Positions 17,893-27,833 of a stretch of DNA of 64,000 bases are shown here, one piece after another. The first letter of the stretch is position 1, and each line of letters opens with the position of its first letter. The DNA lies in assembly GCA_024742415.1 (NCBI GenBank), contig JANSYN010000002.1, positions 248,001 through 312,000 on the forward strand, read 5' to 3'. The translations under genes and the position numbers were made by a program. The notes under the pieces were generated by a model. That model was not told the DNA's origin and searched no databases. It saw nothing but the letters and a program-made list of their open reading frames with translations. This DNA is from Gammaproteobacteria bacterium (GTDB lineage: Bacteria; Pseudomonadota; Gammaproteobacteria; Pseudomonadales; Halieaceae).

Positions 17893-18128
17893 CGGCAGGG
17901 CCTCGAAGTGACACGCGAAATGACTGTACAGATATACGCGCATCGCCCACAGCAGGATCATCTAGCCGGTGCGCGGGCGTCGCAGCGGCCACTGCACCTG
18001 CGGCGACGGTAGTAGTTGTGCGCCTCGACTATAGCCGTGGCAGCCCCACTATGGCACAGTGCAGCCTTGGCCCCATGGGAGCCTGCAACGGGCCGCCTGC
18101 CACCCCTGTGCATACGTGAAGACACACA

Positions 18129-19004
18129 TTGAAACCACCTAAACGCCTTGTTCCCCTGCTCGATGACGGGATCATCGACGAGGTCATCCACCCCCTTATG
18201 AGCGGCAAGGAAGCCGATCTCTACGTGGTCCGCTGTGGCCGCACATTGCGCTGCGCGAAAATTTACAAGGAAGCGGCCAAACGCAGTTTCAAGAAAGCCG
18301 CGCAATACACCGAGGGCCGCAAGGTGCGCAACAGCCGCCGTGCGCGCGCCATGGAAAAGGGCTCACGCTTCGGTCGCAAGCAGATGGAAGAAACCTGGCA
18401 AAACGCAGAGGTCGATGCACTCTATCGGCTGGCCAGTGCCGGCGTGCGGGTGCCCCAGCCCTATGGATGCTTCGACGGCGTACTGCTGATGGAACTGATT
18501 ACCGATGACTCCGGCGACGTGGCGCCACGACTGAATGACGTCACCATGACTGCCGAGCAGGCCACTGAGGACCACACGCTCATCATGCACTACGTTATGC
18601 GCATGTTGTGTGCAGGCATCGTGCATGGCGATTTGTCGGAGTTTAATGTCCTGGTGAATGAAGACGGCCCGGTCATTATTGATTTGCCCCAGGCCGTTGA
18701 TGCGGCCGCCAACAACAACGCGCGCAGCATGCTGGAGCGCGATGTACAGAACATGACCGACTACTACGGCAGCTTTGCCCCGCCGTTACTCAATACCCAC
18801 TACGCGCAGGAAATCTGGGACTTGTTTGAGTCCGGCGATCTGCACCCGGACTACGTGCTCACCGGTGATTTCGAGCTGGACACCCATACCGCCGATACCG
18901 ATGCCGTGCTGCAGGAAATCAAGGCCGTGCTGGAGGAAGAGGCGCGCCGCCAGGAACGCCTCCGGGAAGCCGAGGAAGACGACAGCACACGCGATGGTAC
19001 CTGA
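18129..19004 (+). CDS. RIO1-family atypical serine kinase
   Basis: This 291-residue protein has the bacterial RIO kinase layout: a glycine-poor nucleotide loop around MSGKEADLYVV, the lysine in CAKIYKE, a long basic insertion (residues about 55-90), the catalytic loop IVHGDLSEFNVLV with its aspartate and asparagine, and the metal-binding IIDLPQAV in place of DFG. A charged C-terminal coiled region follows. The start is TTG: an in-frame TGA lies just four codons upstream, and the N-terminal KPPKRLVPLLDDG stretch is part of the conserved family start, so later ATGs would cut the domain. Its bacterial substrate is not known; a ribosome-related role is only an analogy with RIO1. Confidence 0.9.
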   Translation: MKPPKRLVPLLDDGIIDEVIHPLMSGKEADLYVVRCGRTLRCAKIYKEAAKRSFKKAAQYTEGRKVRNSRRARAMEKGSRFGRKQMEETWQNAEVDALYRLASAGVRVPQPYGCFDGVLLMELITDDSGDVAPRLNDVTMTAEQATEDHTLIMHYVMRMLCAGIVHGDLSEFNVLVNEDGPVIIDLPQAVDAAANNNARSMLERDVQNMTDYYGSFAPPLLNTHYAQEIWDLFESGDLHPDYVLTGDFELDTHTADTDAVLQEIKAVLEEEARRQERLREAEEDDSTRDGT

Positions 19005-19040
19005 CCCAACAGCATAACGCGGGTCGCAAGCAGCGCCGCA

Positions 19041-20750
19041 TCAGCGCTGGCGCTGCTCCAACACTTCACGCAGCGGCACGCCAGCAGCCCCTGACGGCGG
19101 CTTGATCGACAGGTAGGCCGACAGGGTCGTCGCCACATCGACCGTTTCGACACGACGATAAACCGCCTGGGACTTGAGATCCATGCCGGCAAAAATAACT
19201 GGCACAAAGGTATCGTAGGTCCAGGGTGAGCCGTGGGTCGAGGCTACCGTCAAGCCGTCAAAGTCATTGATGAAATGGTTCGGACTGAAGACCACGAAAA
19301 TATCGCCAGAGCGCGTTGCGTTGAAGTTATTCAGCACCGCCCGGTACACCGGTGTCTGGGGCACATTACCGGTGCGCAGCGCCGAGCTGGACACCGCCAG
19401 CGCCACACCGGAAAAGTGGGACAGCTCATCTACCAGGGCGCTTTCCAGGGCCTGCTGATCAATCGCCTTGTTCATTTTCACCGCGTTGGTCAGGTAGACA
19501 TACGGGTGGTCGTAGGCCTCAATCAGGGGGCCGGTGATATCAAACTCTGCCTTGATGCGTTCTATCGCTGCGGCCTTGTCCCAATCATCAGGGTTCACGT
19601 AGGCGGAGGGAATCTGCAAACTGTTCAGGTAGCCTGGTGTGTCCGGCCCGCCATGATCGGCGGCCAACACAATCAGGGTGTGTTCCAGTCCTACGTGCTT
19701 GTCCACAAACGCCAGCAGGTCGGCCAGCGTTCGATCCAGGCGCAGTATGTTGTCTTCTGCTTCCAGGCTGGAAGGCCCAAAGACATGACCCACATAGTCC
19801 GTTGAAGACAAACTCACGCTCAGGTAGTCAGTGATGTCATCCTTGCCCAGTTGCTCGGCACGCAAGGCCTCCTTGGCAAAATCTACGACGAGTTCGTCAC
19901 CTGCCGGACTCAGTGTGAGCCACGTTGTGAAGTATGGGCTGCTGCCGTCACCGTAGTCATGAGGGAACGTGCGGCCGAAACCACCGACGTCGGTTTCCCA
20001 TGGCCTGTCGTCGCTATCGCCGAACAGGTAAGTGGATGCCTCATCGAGCAACTGCCAGGACGTATTGGCGTAGCGCTGCGGATACTGCTGCTGATTCCAG
20101 GCGCTGACCCAGTCGGGATAACGCGGCAGGTAATAGCTACTACTGACGAACTCACCGCCCGCCTTGGAAAACCAATAGGCCGTGCCAGTATGGCCTGCCA
20201 TGGAAATTGCGCCGCGATCCTTCACGGAAACGCCAATGACCTTTGCCTGACCGCCGCTGGCGCTGCGCAACTCATCAGAAAATGTGGTCACCAGGATAGC
20301 CGCCGGTGAGCGCCCTTCGCTGCGCGCCGCGCGCTGCGTTGGGTCAATCTCGTTGTTGGCATCGACCGAGGCGCCCCGTGTCAGCAGTGCGTAGTTCGGG
20401 TCTTCAACGTTGTAGGTGGTAAAACCGGTTTCGCGGTCAAACCAGAGGTTGCCCACCATCCCGTGCACCGCCGGGTGCGCTCCCGTCGCCAGGGTCGTAT
20501 GGCCGACAATCGTTTCGGTGTTCGCATGGGCGTGATGGGCGTTCTTGTACACCACCCCGGAGTCGAGCAGCCAGCGCAAACCGCCCTTACCCAGCCGGTC
20601 ATAGTAGCGGGTGGGCAGATCACCGCGGAACTGGTCCACGGTGATCTGCAGAACCAGCTTCGGCGCGTCATCCGCTGCCAGCAGCGCGCCGGGTATCAGC
20701 AGGGCAGAACCCAAAACACTGTTCAGAAGGAGCTTTTTGAACATACTCAT
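19041..20750 (-). CDS. PafA-like alkaline phosphatase / type I phosphodiesterase superfamily protein
   Basis: From the ATG at 20750 the product has 569 residues with a signal peptide ending near LLAADD, so it is periplasmic or secreted. Metal-binding and catalytic motifs of the PafA group are present: an aspartate in ITVDQFRGD, the threonine nucleophile in ANTETIVGHTTLATG, and LAADHGG plus a later STHGSPW histidine. PafA enzymes are calcium-independent phosphatases that release phosphate from organic esters in marine bacteria. The start is chosen because a GAGG site lies five bases upstream and the signal peptide begins there; the longer frame to 20843 adds an unrelated leader. It is divergent from the next hydrolase gene (281-base gap), which may share regulation. 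Confidence 0.9.
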   Translation of the reverse strand: MSMFKKLLLNSVLGSALLIPGALLAADDAPKLVLQITVDQFRGDLPTRYYDRLGKGGLRWLLDSGVVYKNAHHAHANTETIVGHTTLATGAHPAVHGMVGNLWFDRETGFTTYNVEDPNYALLTRGASVDANNEIDPTQRAARSEGRSPAAILVTTFSDELRSASGGQAKVIGVSVKDRGAISMAGHTGTAYWFSKAGGEFVSSSYYLPRYPDWVSAWNQQQYPQRYANTSWQLLDEASTYLFGDSDDRPWETDVGGFGRTFPHDYGDGSSPYFTTWLTLSPAGDELVVDFAKEALRAEQLGKDDITDYLSVSLSSTDYVGHVFGPSSLEAEDNILRLDRTLADLLAFVDKHVGLEHTLIVLAADHGGPDTPGYLNSLQIPSAYVNPDDWDKAAAIERIKAEFDITGPLIEAYDHPYVYLTNAVKMNKAIDQQALESALVDELSHFSGVALAVSSSALRTGNVPQTPVYRAVLNNFNATRSGDIFVVFSPNHFINDFDGLTVASTHGSPWTYDTFVPVIFAGMDLKSQAVYRRVETVDVATTLSAYLSIKPPSGAAGVPLREVLEQRQR

Positions 20751-21031
20751 GTCGGCCTCACAAACGTGTCCCAATGACGGCACTATAACGCGAGCCGCAG
20801 GCCACCGCCACGCACAGGCCACCCCGGGTGCCGGGCACATCAAAGTGGCATGTCCGCCATGTCAATGCGCCACGCCGGTGCCGACACCGGTGCGCTACAG
20901 CGGCTTGAGAACAGCCACGGGGAGGTACGCCCGCACGCACGCCGATCACGGCAAGACTGTCAACAACACTGGAAAGTCAGCGCAAAACCACGCATATTCC
21001 CCTATCAACTTTTTAGGTCTGGGAGCACCCT

Positions 21032-22567
21032 ATGTCATCGCCTGTTTTGTCGACACTGTCTTCACCTGAATCATCGCGCGCAGCGTCTGCGCTGCGTGTT
21101 GCGCGCAACCTGTTCCTGCTGCCTGTAGTCGCAGTCCTGTCCATCGCCTGCAGCGACGGCAAGGACGCGCCGGTCAGTGAGTTTCTGCCCATCAGCCAGC
21201 CAACGGTAGAAATGCCCCCCGCTACGGGCCTTATTGGGCTGCCCACGGTGTCGTTTGATGTCGCCGCACAGGGTTATATGCAAAGCGAGTATTTTGTTTC
21301 CGGCACCGCCACGGCGTTTACCAACCTCAACGCGTTGGGCACCGACGGCAACTGGCAGGTGGAGCCTGCGTCAACCGCCGACTACAAGACCCGCGTGGTC
21401 GTGTATCGGCCCATGAACGCCGCCGACTTCAGCGGCACCGTGCTGGTGGAATGGTTGAACGTGACCTCAGGCGCGGATCTGGCGCCGAGCTTCAACGCGG
21501 CTCACACCGGGATTTTTCGCGACGGACATGCCTGGGTGGGTGTTTCGGCCCAGCGCGTTGGCATCGAGGGTTCGCCAACCGGCCTGTTGCCGCCGCTGAA
21601 GCAGTCAGACCCCGCACGCTACGGTTCACTGGTGCACCCAGGAGACAGTTTTTCCTACGACCTGTTTTCGCAGATCGCCCAGGCGCTGCGCGCACCCGGT
21701 GATATCGACATATTGGGCGGCCTGACTGCCGACAAACTGATCGCGTTCGGGGAATCGCAGTCAGCCGGACGCATGGTTACCTACCTCAATGCCGTGCACC
21801 CCCTGTACAACGCCTACGATGGCTACATGGTGTACAGCCGAGGCGATGGCAGCTCTCCACTCGCCCAGGAACCGCAAACGCTCATCCCTGTTCCCGAGAA
21901 CGTGCTGGTGCGCACAGACCTCAACGTGCCGGTCATGACCTTTCAAACTGAAACCGATCTGTTGCTGTTGGGCTACGTGACTGACCGCCAGGAAGACACC
22001 GACCTGTTCCGCCTGTGGGAAGTTGCCGGCACCGCCCACGCGGACCAGTACACGACGGTCTCAGGCTTCGATGATGACGGCAGCGACCCGGTGTTTGCCG
22101 TGGTGGCAGAAAACAACGCCATTGCCGGTGGGTTGCTCACCTGTGAATCCCCGCTCAATAACGGGCCCATGCCGTGGGTCTTCAACGCGGCGGTGCACGC
22201 CCTTGTGGAATGGGTGAACAATGGCACCCTGCCGCCAGTTTCCGACCGCCTGGCGGTGAGCGATGACCTGTCTACCTTCCTGTATGACGATGTGGGCAAC
22301 GTGCTGGGCGGCATCCGAACTTCCTATGTCGATGCGCCTGCTGCCGTGCTCTCGGGCGAAGGCCAGGGCGGCGGCGGCTTCTGCTTCCTGTTCGGAACAA
22401 CGCGCCTGCTCGATGCCGCAGAAATGGCCGCGCTGTATGTAGACAAGGCCGGCTACGTGCAGGCGGTCAGCGACGCCACTGACGACGCGGTTGCCAGGGG
22501 CTTCCTGCTGCCACCGGATGCCGAGCGCATCAAGGCCGCAGCCAGCCTGCAATGGGACAGGCTGTAG
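21032..22567 (+). CDS. Lipoprotein alpha/beta-hydrolase-domain protein
   Basis: The 511-residue product has a lipoprotein signal with lipobox LSIAC near residue 44. A large alpha/beta hydrolase domain follows; the nucleophile elbow is IAFGESQSAGRM and a histidine in AGTAHAD is a plausible catalytic partner. It resembles the family annotated simply as alpha/beta hydrolase domain-containing proteins that occurs in terpenoid- and steroid-using bacteria. The ATG has GGGAG six bases upstream. A strong hairpin follows the stop. An esterase acting in the periplasm or at the outer membrane is likely; the substrate is unknown. Confidence 0.82.
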   Translation: MSSPVLSTLSSPESSRAASALRVARNLFLLPVVAVLSIACSDGKDAPVSEFLPISQPTVEMPPATGLIGLPTVSFDVAAQGYMQSEYFVSGTATAFTNLNALGTDGNWQVEPASTADYKTRVVVYRPMNAADFSGTVLVEWLNVTSGADLAPSFNAAHTGIFRDGHAWVGVSAQRVGIEGSPTGLLPPLKQSDPARYGSLVHPGDSFSYDLFSQIAQALRAPGDIDILGGLTADKLIAFGESQSAGRMVTYLNAVHPLYNAYDGYMVYSRGDGSSPLAQEPQTLIPVPENVLVRTDLNVPVMTFQTETDLLLLGYVTDRQEDTDLFRLWEVAGTAHADQYTTVSGFDDDGSDPVFAVVAENNAIAGGLLTCESPLNNGPMPWVFNAAVHALVEWVNNGTLPPVSDRLAVSDDLSTFLYDDVGNVLGGIRTSYVDAPAAVLSGEGQGGGGFCFLFGTTRLLDAAEMAALYVDKAGYVQAVSDATDDAVARGFLLPPDAERIKAAASLQWDRL

Positions 22568-22585
22568 CACTTGCACACACTGCCA

Positions 22586-22610
22586 CCGCCGCAGCGTTGA
22601 CCTGCGGCGG
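22586..22610 (+). terminator. Hairpin CCGCCGCAG-N7-CTGCGGCGG
   Basis: A perfect 9-bp GC-rich stem with a 7-base loop begins 18 bases after the hydrolase stop codon. No T-run follows, so termination may need Rho or another factor, but position and stability suit a transcript end. Confidence 0.6.
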
Positions 22611-22718
22611 GGACTGCACCAGCGCCGCACCGGTGCTGTTTATTGCGCGAGATCAAGTGCGCTGACGCTTTCTGGGCTATGCTTGGCCGCTACACCCCCG
22701 CTCACCAGGACTTTTGTC

Positions 22719-24044
22719 ATGCAGGCTTTTACCTCTGCCGCCCACAGCGCCGCCAGGAAGGTCTTTCGTACCATCGATGTGCCGAGCGACCTTGGTCCGA
22801 TCACAGACATCGACACTGCATCGGAGGTTGACCCACGCACGGTAGACCTGGACAACGACGCGGTGCAGGCCATCTGGCGGGCCTGTGAGGCGCTGTACCG
22901 CAGCGGTGTCTACCCGATGCTGTCACTGTGTCTGCGGCGCAAGGGTGAAATCGTGCTGAACCGCTCGCTGGGCTACGCGCACGACAACACACCCGCATCA
23001 CTGCACACGCCTGTGTGCCTGTTCTCGGCGTCCAAGGCTATGACGGCGGTGTTAATGCACCTGCTTGCCGAGCAGGGCCATGTCAACCTGCTCAACCCCA
23101 TCAGTTACTACATACCGGCGTTCGCAGCACAGGGTAAGGGCAGCATCAGCATTCATGAGTTGCTGGCACACCGTGGGGGCATACCCAGCGTCCCGGAAAA
23201 TGTTGACCTGGATTTAATGTACGATCACGACGCCGCACTGGCACTGCTGTGCGCAGCCAGGCCCAACAACCACCAGGCGGGCATACAGGCCTACCATGCG
23301 ATCACCAGTGGTTTCATCTTCAATGAAATCATCCGCGTAACGACCGGACTCAACGCCCGGCAATACCTCGACAAGTACCTTCGCAAACCCATGGGTATGC
23401 GCTACTTCCGCTATGGGTTGACCCAACGCGACAGGGCCCAGGTGGCGCTCAATACCAGCTCCGGCCTCGACAGCAGAGTTATCAACTCGGTGCTCACCAG
23501 CGTGCTGGGCGCACACCCGGACACCGTTATTGAGATGACCAACGACCCGCGCTTTTATGACGCGGTGATACCCTCGGTGAACCTGTTTGCCACGGCAGAG
23601 GAGGTCAGCCGCTTCTATCAGTTGCTACTGAACCACGGCCAGTGGCAGGGTCGGCAGATACTTGACCCACTGACCGTACATCGCGCTGTCAGGCCGCTGG
23701 GCAAATCCGAGCTGGATAAAACACTGAAAGTGCCCATGCGCTACAGCGCAGGCTTTATGCTCGGCGGTAGCCCGATTGGTATTTACGGCAAAGACACACC
23801 CTATGCCTATGGGCACCTGGGCTATGCCAATATCTTCTGCTGGGCCGACCCGCAGCGCGACATTTCGGTGAGCCTGCTCAATTCAGGCAAGCCGGTACTT
23901 GGACCGCACGTAAAAGCCCTGCCCATGTTGCTCAATGCGATCTCCTCGCAGTGTACGCCGATTGTCGATATGGAAACCGACGTGCCGGTTTACCACCGCA
24001 GGCCGGCCACGTCTCGACAGCGCCGTACCAAACCCCGACAGTAA
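22719..24044 (+). CDS. Serine hydrolase, class C beta-lactamase / esterase EstB fold
   Basis: The 441-residue product has the SxxK catalytic tetrad in LFSASKAMTAV, the second-motif tyrosine in a YHAITSG stretch, and HLGYANIFCW in the region that supplies the third motif. The fold is shared by class C beta-lactamases, DD-peptidases and EstB-type esterases. There is no signal peptide, which argues against a periplasmic beta-lactamase and for a cytosolic esterase or lactonase. The ATG at 22719 has CAGGA eight bases upstream; the longer frame from 22491 overlaps the previous gene and its terminator. It converges on the large lipoprotein gene. Confidence 0.85.
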   Translation: MQAFTSAAHSAARKVFRTIDVPSDLGPITDIDTASEVDPRTVDLDNDAVQAIWRACEALYRSGVYPMLSLCLRRKGEIVLNRSLGYAHDNTPASLHTPVCLFSASKAMTAVLMHLLAEQGHVNLLNPISYYIPAFAAQGKGSISIHELLAHRGGIPSVPENVDLDLMYDHDAALALLCAARPNNHQAGIQAYHAITSGFIFNEIIRVTTGLNARQYLDKYLRKPMGMRYFRYGLTQRDRAQVALNTSSGLDSRVINSVLTSVLGAHPDTVIEMTNDPRFYDAVIPSVNLFATAEEVSRFYQLLLNHGQWQGRQILDPLTVHRAVRPLGKSELDKTLKVPMRYSAGFMLGGSPIGIYGKDTPYAYGHLGYANIFCWADPQRDISVSLLNSGKPVLGPHVKALPMLLNAISSQCTPIVDMETDVPVYHRRPATSRQRRTKPRQ

Positions 24045-24159
24045 ACGCTGCATTGCGCGACTGCCCGGAAGCAGCGTGCCCTTTGAGCAACCGACTGACC
24101 TTGCGCCCTCACGCGCTTACCGCAAACCAGTGCGCGGCAACCCGGTCGCGCTGACAGGC

Positions 24160-26610
24160 CTATTGGTCCGCGCCAAAAACGGGTACGTTGATCCAGCGAT
24201 TGGTCGCCATTAACGCCGGCCCATCCCGCACGGTCACCTGTGAGGGTGCGGCCGCGATGTAGGCATCCCAGGGCGTTTGCAGGGCGGCGACGGTCACTGC
24301 GCTTGCGCCCACGCGCAGCACGGGGTCACTCAGGGTTTTGCCGTCATAGAACATCAGGTCGCAAATCCCGTTCAGCGCGCATAGCTGATCCCCCGCCTCT
24401 ATCCATTGAGCACCGGCAAGCACCGCTTCTGCCATGCGCAGGTCTGTGGTCATGTCGATGCGCAACAACGGCGTGCGAATCCGCGTATGAATCTGCCCGT
24501 TGGTCGCTTCGTGCGCGATTGCCGCATTCAGGCCCACCAGCGAGACAGGGTCAACGCAGGCTTCGCTGCCCAGTGCATCGAGCTGCACCGTTTGTGGATT
24601 ACCCTGTTCATTCAATAGGTAAATATTCCAATGAGCCTGCAGGGCACACGGGTCGCCGCTGCGCTGCGTGAGTGCCAGGGTGAGGTAATACGCCGGCTGC
24701 TCGCCCTCGTGCACCGCCAGCGCAATGGGCTGTTCCAACTGTTCTGCGGCGCCACTATTGATGCTATTCAGCAGGCCGGCCACATCCTGGATCTCGAAGT
24801 GGTAATAGGTGCCGGGTACATCTTCACCCTGAACGAAGGGCGTCAGCGCGGGGCGTTCGCCACGCATCGCCGCCTCGGCATTGCCGATCACCGTGCCCGG
24901 GTAAAACGCATTTTTGAAGTCCAGCAACTCCTGGCGATACTCAGCAGTCACATCCAGGTACGGCGCGGCAAGATTCCACCACGGCGAAATGACAATTTCC
25001 AACCGATTGCGATACACCAGCGTATGCACAGGTTCAGGGTGCACAAACGCCGCCCAGCGGCTGCGATCATCGATCTGGATGTCGTTGCCAGCTATGCGCA
25101 CGGCCGCCCTGTTGTGCACGCTACTGTTATACAGGCCGCGGTCGGCAACCGCGTTACCCCAGAAAATAAAATCATTGGCTACAACAAATTCACGACTGAA
25201 TCGCACCTGGTCTTCAGGGTCCTGCGGCCACTTCAATGACGAGGCGAAGTACAGCTCTTCAGTGGCTGTCTCCTCGTTCACCACGCCTACGTAACTGCTG
25301 ATGGACTGTGCATCGAGCAGGTGGCTGACGGGCTCGGGCTGCGTAAAGCCGTTAACAGAATCGGCAGAAAACGTCTCGGCGGCCGCCTGTATGACAAGAA
25401 AGCGCGGCACTGCCGTTTCCGGGTCATGCACAAACACCGACCACTCGGCACGCGCGCCCTCTACCAGGCCGCCGGATGACTGATACACGTTCAACACCAG
25501 AAAGTAGCGCGGCTCCTCACTGTCGAGAATGCGCAGCGGTGCCAGGGTAAAGCCGCGAGGAAGATGCTGGGCTGCAAAAGCGGCGCGCGCCTGCTCGCTC
25601 GCAAATTCAAAATTGATAAAGATCGAGTTGGGATTCTCGCCCACGTCAAAGTTCAACCATGGCGGATTCCCCGGATCATTCACCGCCTGGGCGTAGTCCA
25701 CCGCGTTCATCACCGGAAACAGCGACTTGGCCAGGGACAGCGCCTGCCCACGGTAATCCGGCCCCTCAATTGTGATGCCGAGCCGGTTGCCCTGCACATG
25801 CAACGGTGGTTGCGCCGTTTCTGGCAACAGCGCATTGAAACGCTCGGCAAAAGTTGCGGCCGTTGGTGAAAAGATCTCTACCTGCAGCGCCGCTGCGGTG
25901 TCAGTCAGCGTGCCTCGCACGGCAGTCGCTGCATTGAGGCTGGCCTGGCCGCTACCGGGCGCGGTCGTTGGCATGTAGAGCGCAGGCAGGCCATAGACAA
26001 AAAACAGCGGCGGCGCCGTACCCGGTTCCGGCAGATAGTCTGCCAGCAGGGATGCTTCCAGTCCGGCAGACGTACCCCGATAGACATCGATCACGGACTC
26101 CAGCGCTGGCCGTGCGGCAATCGCCCAGGTGCTACCGGCTAAATTGGCGATGGACAGACCATTGGCTGCAATGTTTTCAATGGCGATGTCACGATAGGGT
26201 GCAGCGGGAGTTGTCTCGATGCCGTGGTGTGTTGAGCCCATACCACGTGGGTCCAGATTCACCAGCAGCGCGTACTCATCGCCAGCCTGCGTAGTTTGCG
26301 CAAAGAGCCACTCGCTGGTATCGCCGCTGAGGTCGAGCCCGCTCGCGTAAAAGGCCAGCAGGTCAGCAGGAATATGTCGCCAGGCAGCAGCCGAGCGCGT
26401 GTCTGGCAAAAGCTGCTCCGGAAGCGTGGCCTCGCCGCCGGTGCGCACGTGCAGGAAACCACGGCTAGCGGCAGGCAGCAGCGTAACAAGCGCCACTGCC
26501 TGTGGCTCCACATCGGTTGATGTACTATCGCTGCAGGCGGCAAGAAACACCGCCATAAAGACCAACACGCACAGCCTGTGAGCCAGGCCGTTACCCTGCA
26601 AAATCGCCAT
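24160..26610 (-). CDS. Large lipoprotein of unknown function (816 residues)
   Basis: The product starts with a lipoprotein signal whose lipobox is FLAAC (cysteine near residue 25). The rest has no membrane segment and mixes beta-rich blocks. The N-terminal half (to about residue 300) has the look of DUF3352-like proteins, in which a protein reports LLPAASRGFLHVR and a residue block LLAFYASGLDLS; this is a loose impression only. The C-terminal half contains a tryptophan-rich stretch with EIVISPWWNL. I do not recognise the protein with confidence. The ATG at 26610 has GAGG five bases upstream. It is divergent from the Anbu gene across 437 bases. A surface or periplasmic binding role is possible. 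Confidence 0.7.
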   Translation of the reverse strand: MAILQGNGLAHRLCVLVFMAVFLAACSDSTSTDVEPQAVALVTLLPAASRGFLHVRTGGEATLPEQLLPDTRSAAAWRHIPADLLAFYASGLDLSGDTSEWLFAQTTQAGDEYALLVNLDPRGMGSTHHGIETTPAAPYRDIAIENIAANGLSIANLAGSTWAIAARPALESVIDVYRGTSAGLEASLLADYLPEPGTAPPLFFVYGLPALYMPTTAPGSGQASLNAATAVRGTLTDTAAALQVEIFSPTAATFAERFNALLPETAQPPLHVQGNRLGITIEGPDYRGQALSLAKSLFPVMNAVDYAQAVNDPGNPPWLNFDVGENPNSIFINFEFASEQARAAFAAQHLPRGFTLAPLRILDSEEPRYFLVLNVYQSSGGLVEGARAEWSVFVHDPETAVPRFLVIQAAAETFSADSVNGFTQPEPVSHLLDAQSISSYVGVVNEETATEELYFASSLKWPQDPEDQVRFSREFVVANDFIFWGNAVADRGLYNSSVHNRAAVRIAGNDIQIDDRSRWAAFVHPEPVHTLVYRNRLEIVISPWWNLAAPYLDVTAEYRQELLDFKNAFYPGTVIGNAEAAMRGERPALTPFVQGEDVPGTYYHFEIQDVAGLLNSINSGAAEQLEQPIALAVHEGEQPAYYLTLALTQRSGDPCALQAHWNIYLLNEQGNPQTVQLDALGSEACVDPVSLVGLNAAIAHEATNGQIHTRIRTPLLRIDMTTDLRMAEAVLAGAQWIEAGDQLCALNGICDLMFYDGKTLSDPVLRVGASAVTVAALQTPWDAYIAAAPSQVTVRDGPALMATNRWINVPVFGADQ

Positions 26611-27047
26611 CGTGGCCTCTGTGGTTACCGGTTCGAGAACGTCATCATAGCAAAGGTTCAGCGCTCTGCCGCGCTGGCAAGGCTGGTGCATTACCGGTAG
26701 TCACTGTCGCCGCGTGGCAGGTACGTATCGCCGTCAACCTGCCCGAGGGCCAGCCGACTTCCAGCGGCCGCCGGCTCGACAACCTGGCCAATGGCATCAC
26801 TGTACCTGGCGTCTACCTACTGCCTGCTCCACCTCCAGGGCCTGATCAGGAAACTGCGCGCCTGACCGCCAGGGCAAAAAGCTGCATGCACTGCCATGGA
26901 CTGGCGCAGGATACCGGCCCTGGCCAGATTGGACGCACAACGCAGGCACAAATGGGCCACGGAATCCACTATTGTCTAGTGCCCAACAGCCTGCTAAGTT
27001 GCAAACATCGCTGCAGGCTTCTTCTGCAACCAGGAGTCCACTAACAC
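26611..27047. other. 437-base divergent gap upstream of Anbu; no convincing gene
   Basis: The gap separates the leftward lipoprotein from rightward Anbu. An open frame with a CMHCH haem-type motif at 26883-26897 runs to a TAA at 27042-27044, three bases before the Anbu ATG, but it has no ATG, GTG or TTG start in the gap upstream of the motif. AGGAG at 27032-27036 is the Anbu ribosome site. Promoters for both flanking genes should lie here; none is obvious. Confidence 0.5.
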
Positions 27048-27833
27048 ATGACCTACTGCCTCGCCATTGCCACCAACAATGGGCTTGTATTCTGTTCAGA
27101 CTCGCGCACCAATGCGGGCCCCGATGTACTGTCCACCTACAGCAAAATGCACATCTACGATCTGGATGACGAGCGCACTATCGTCTTGCTCAGCGCAGGC
27201 AGTCTGGCGACGACCCAGTCAGTGATCAGCCAGATTGACGCGGACCTGGAGGCAGAAGAGGGCCCGTCCCTACGCACCTGCAAGAAGCTCACTGACGTTG
27301 CCAAGTATGTCGGCACCGTCAGCCGGCAACAGCAGCAACTGGTGGATGATTCGACCGGCAACGCCGAAATCAACGTGTCGGCGTCGTTTATCATCGGCGG
27401 ACAAATCAAGGGTGACGCGCCCATGATTTACCTGGTGTATGCCGCCGGGAACTACATTTCGATATCCGATGAAACACCGTACCTGCAGATCGGTGAAAGC
27501 AAGTACGGCAAGCCGATTCTTGATCGTATCCTGGAGCCCGAGACAAGCCTGGAAGACGCCGCGCGCTGCGCGCTGGTCTCCATGGACTCTACGCTGCGCG
27601 CCAATGCCACGGTGGGGCCGCCGCTTGAGGTGCTGGTTTATGAGGCGGGCTCATTCAAGGCCAATCATCATGTCAAGCTCACCGCAGAGGACCCTTACCT
27701 GCGCACGCTGAACCGCGCCTGGAATGAGGCGATCAAACTGGCCTTCCGCGATTTACCGCCGTTTAGGTGGCAAGACAACTCGCAGCCCAACGTGACCTCA
27801 TTTACCAAACGCAAAGGGCCTAGGAGCGACTAG
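27048..27833 (+). CDS. Anbu (ancestral beta-subunit), proteasome-type Ntn peptidase
   Basis: Anbu is a self-compartmentalising relative of proteasome beta subunits and HslV that forms open helical rings. This 261-residue protein starts MTYCLAIATNNGLVF; Thr2 becomes the N-terminal nucleophile when the initiator Met is removed. SDSRTNAG supplies the conserved aspartate (D18), and K33 in YSKMHIY is the expected catalytic lysine. Length and lack of a propeptide match the family. AGGAG lies 11 bases upstream. The gene runs toward the ATP-grasp/alpha-E/zinc-peptidase cluster and overlaps its last gene by 14 bases on the opposite strand. It usually occurs with these partners, so a joint role in making and degrading a peptide is likely though unproven. 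Confidence 0.93.
   Translation: MTYCLAIATNNGLVFCSDSRTNAGPDVLSTYSKMHIYDLDDERTIVLLSAGSLATTQSVISQIDADLEAEEGPSLRTCKKLTDVAKYVGTVSRQQQQLVDDSTGNAEINVSASFIIGGQIKGDAPMIYLVYAAGNYISISDETPYLQIGESKYGKPILDRILEPETSLEDAARCALVSMDSTLRANATVGPPLEVLVYEAGSFKANHHVKLTAEDPYLRTLNRAWNEAIKLAFRDLPPFRWQDNSQPNVTSFTKRKGPRSD

Noticed and set aside
22491-22718. N-terminal extension of the class C beta-lactamase-fold hydrolase
   Set aside because: The extension overlaps the previous gene and its terminator hairpin, whereas ATG 22719 has its own ribosome site.
26883-27044. Open frame with a CMHCH haem-c-like motif ending three bases before Anbu
   Set aside because: There is no ATG, GTG or TTG in the gap upstream of the motif in this frame, the upstream part is antisense to the lipoprotein gene, and the downstream part does not resemble a cytochrome c. 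A chance motif is more likely, though a gene remnant is possible.
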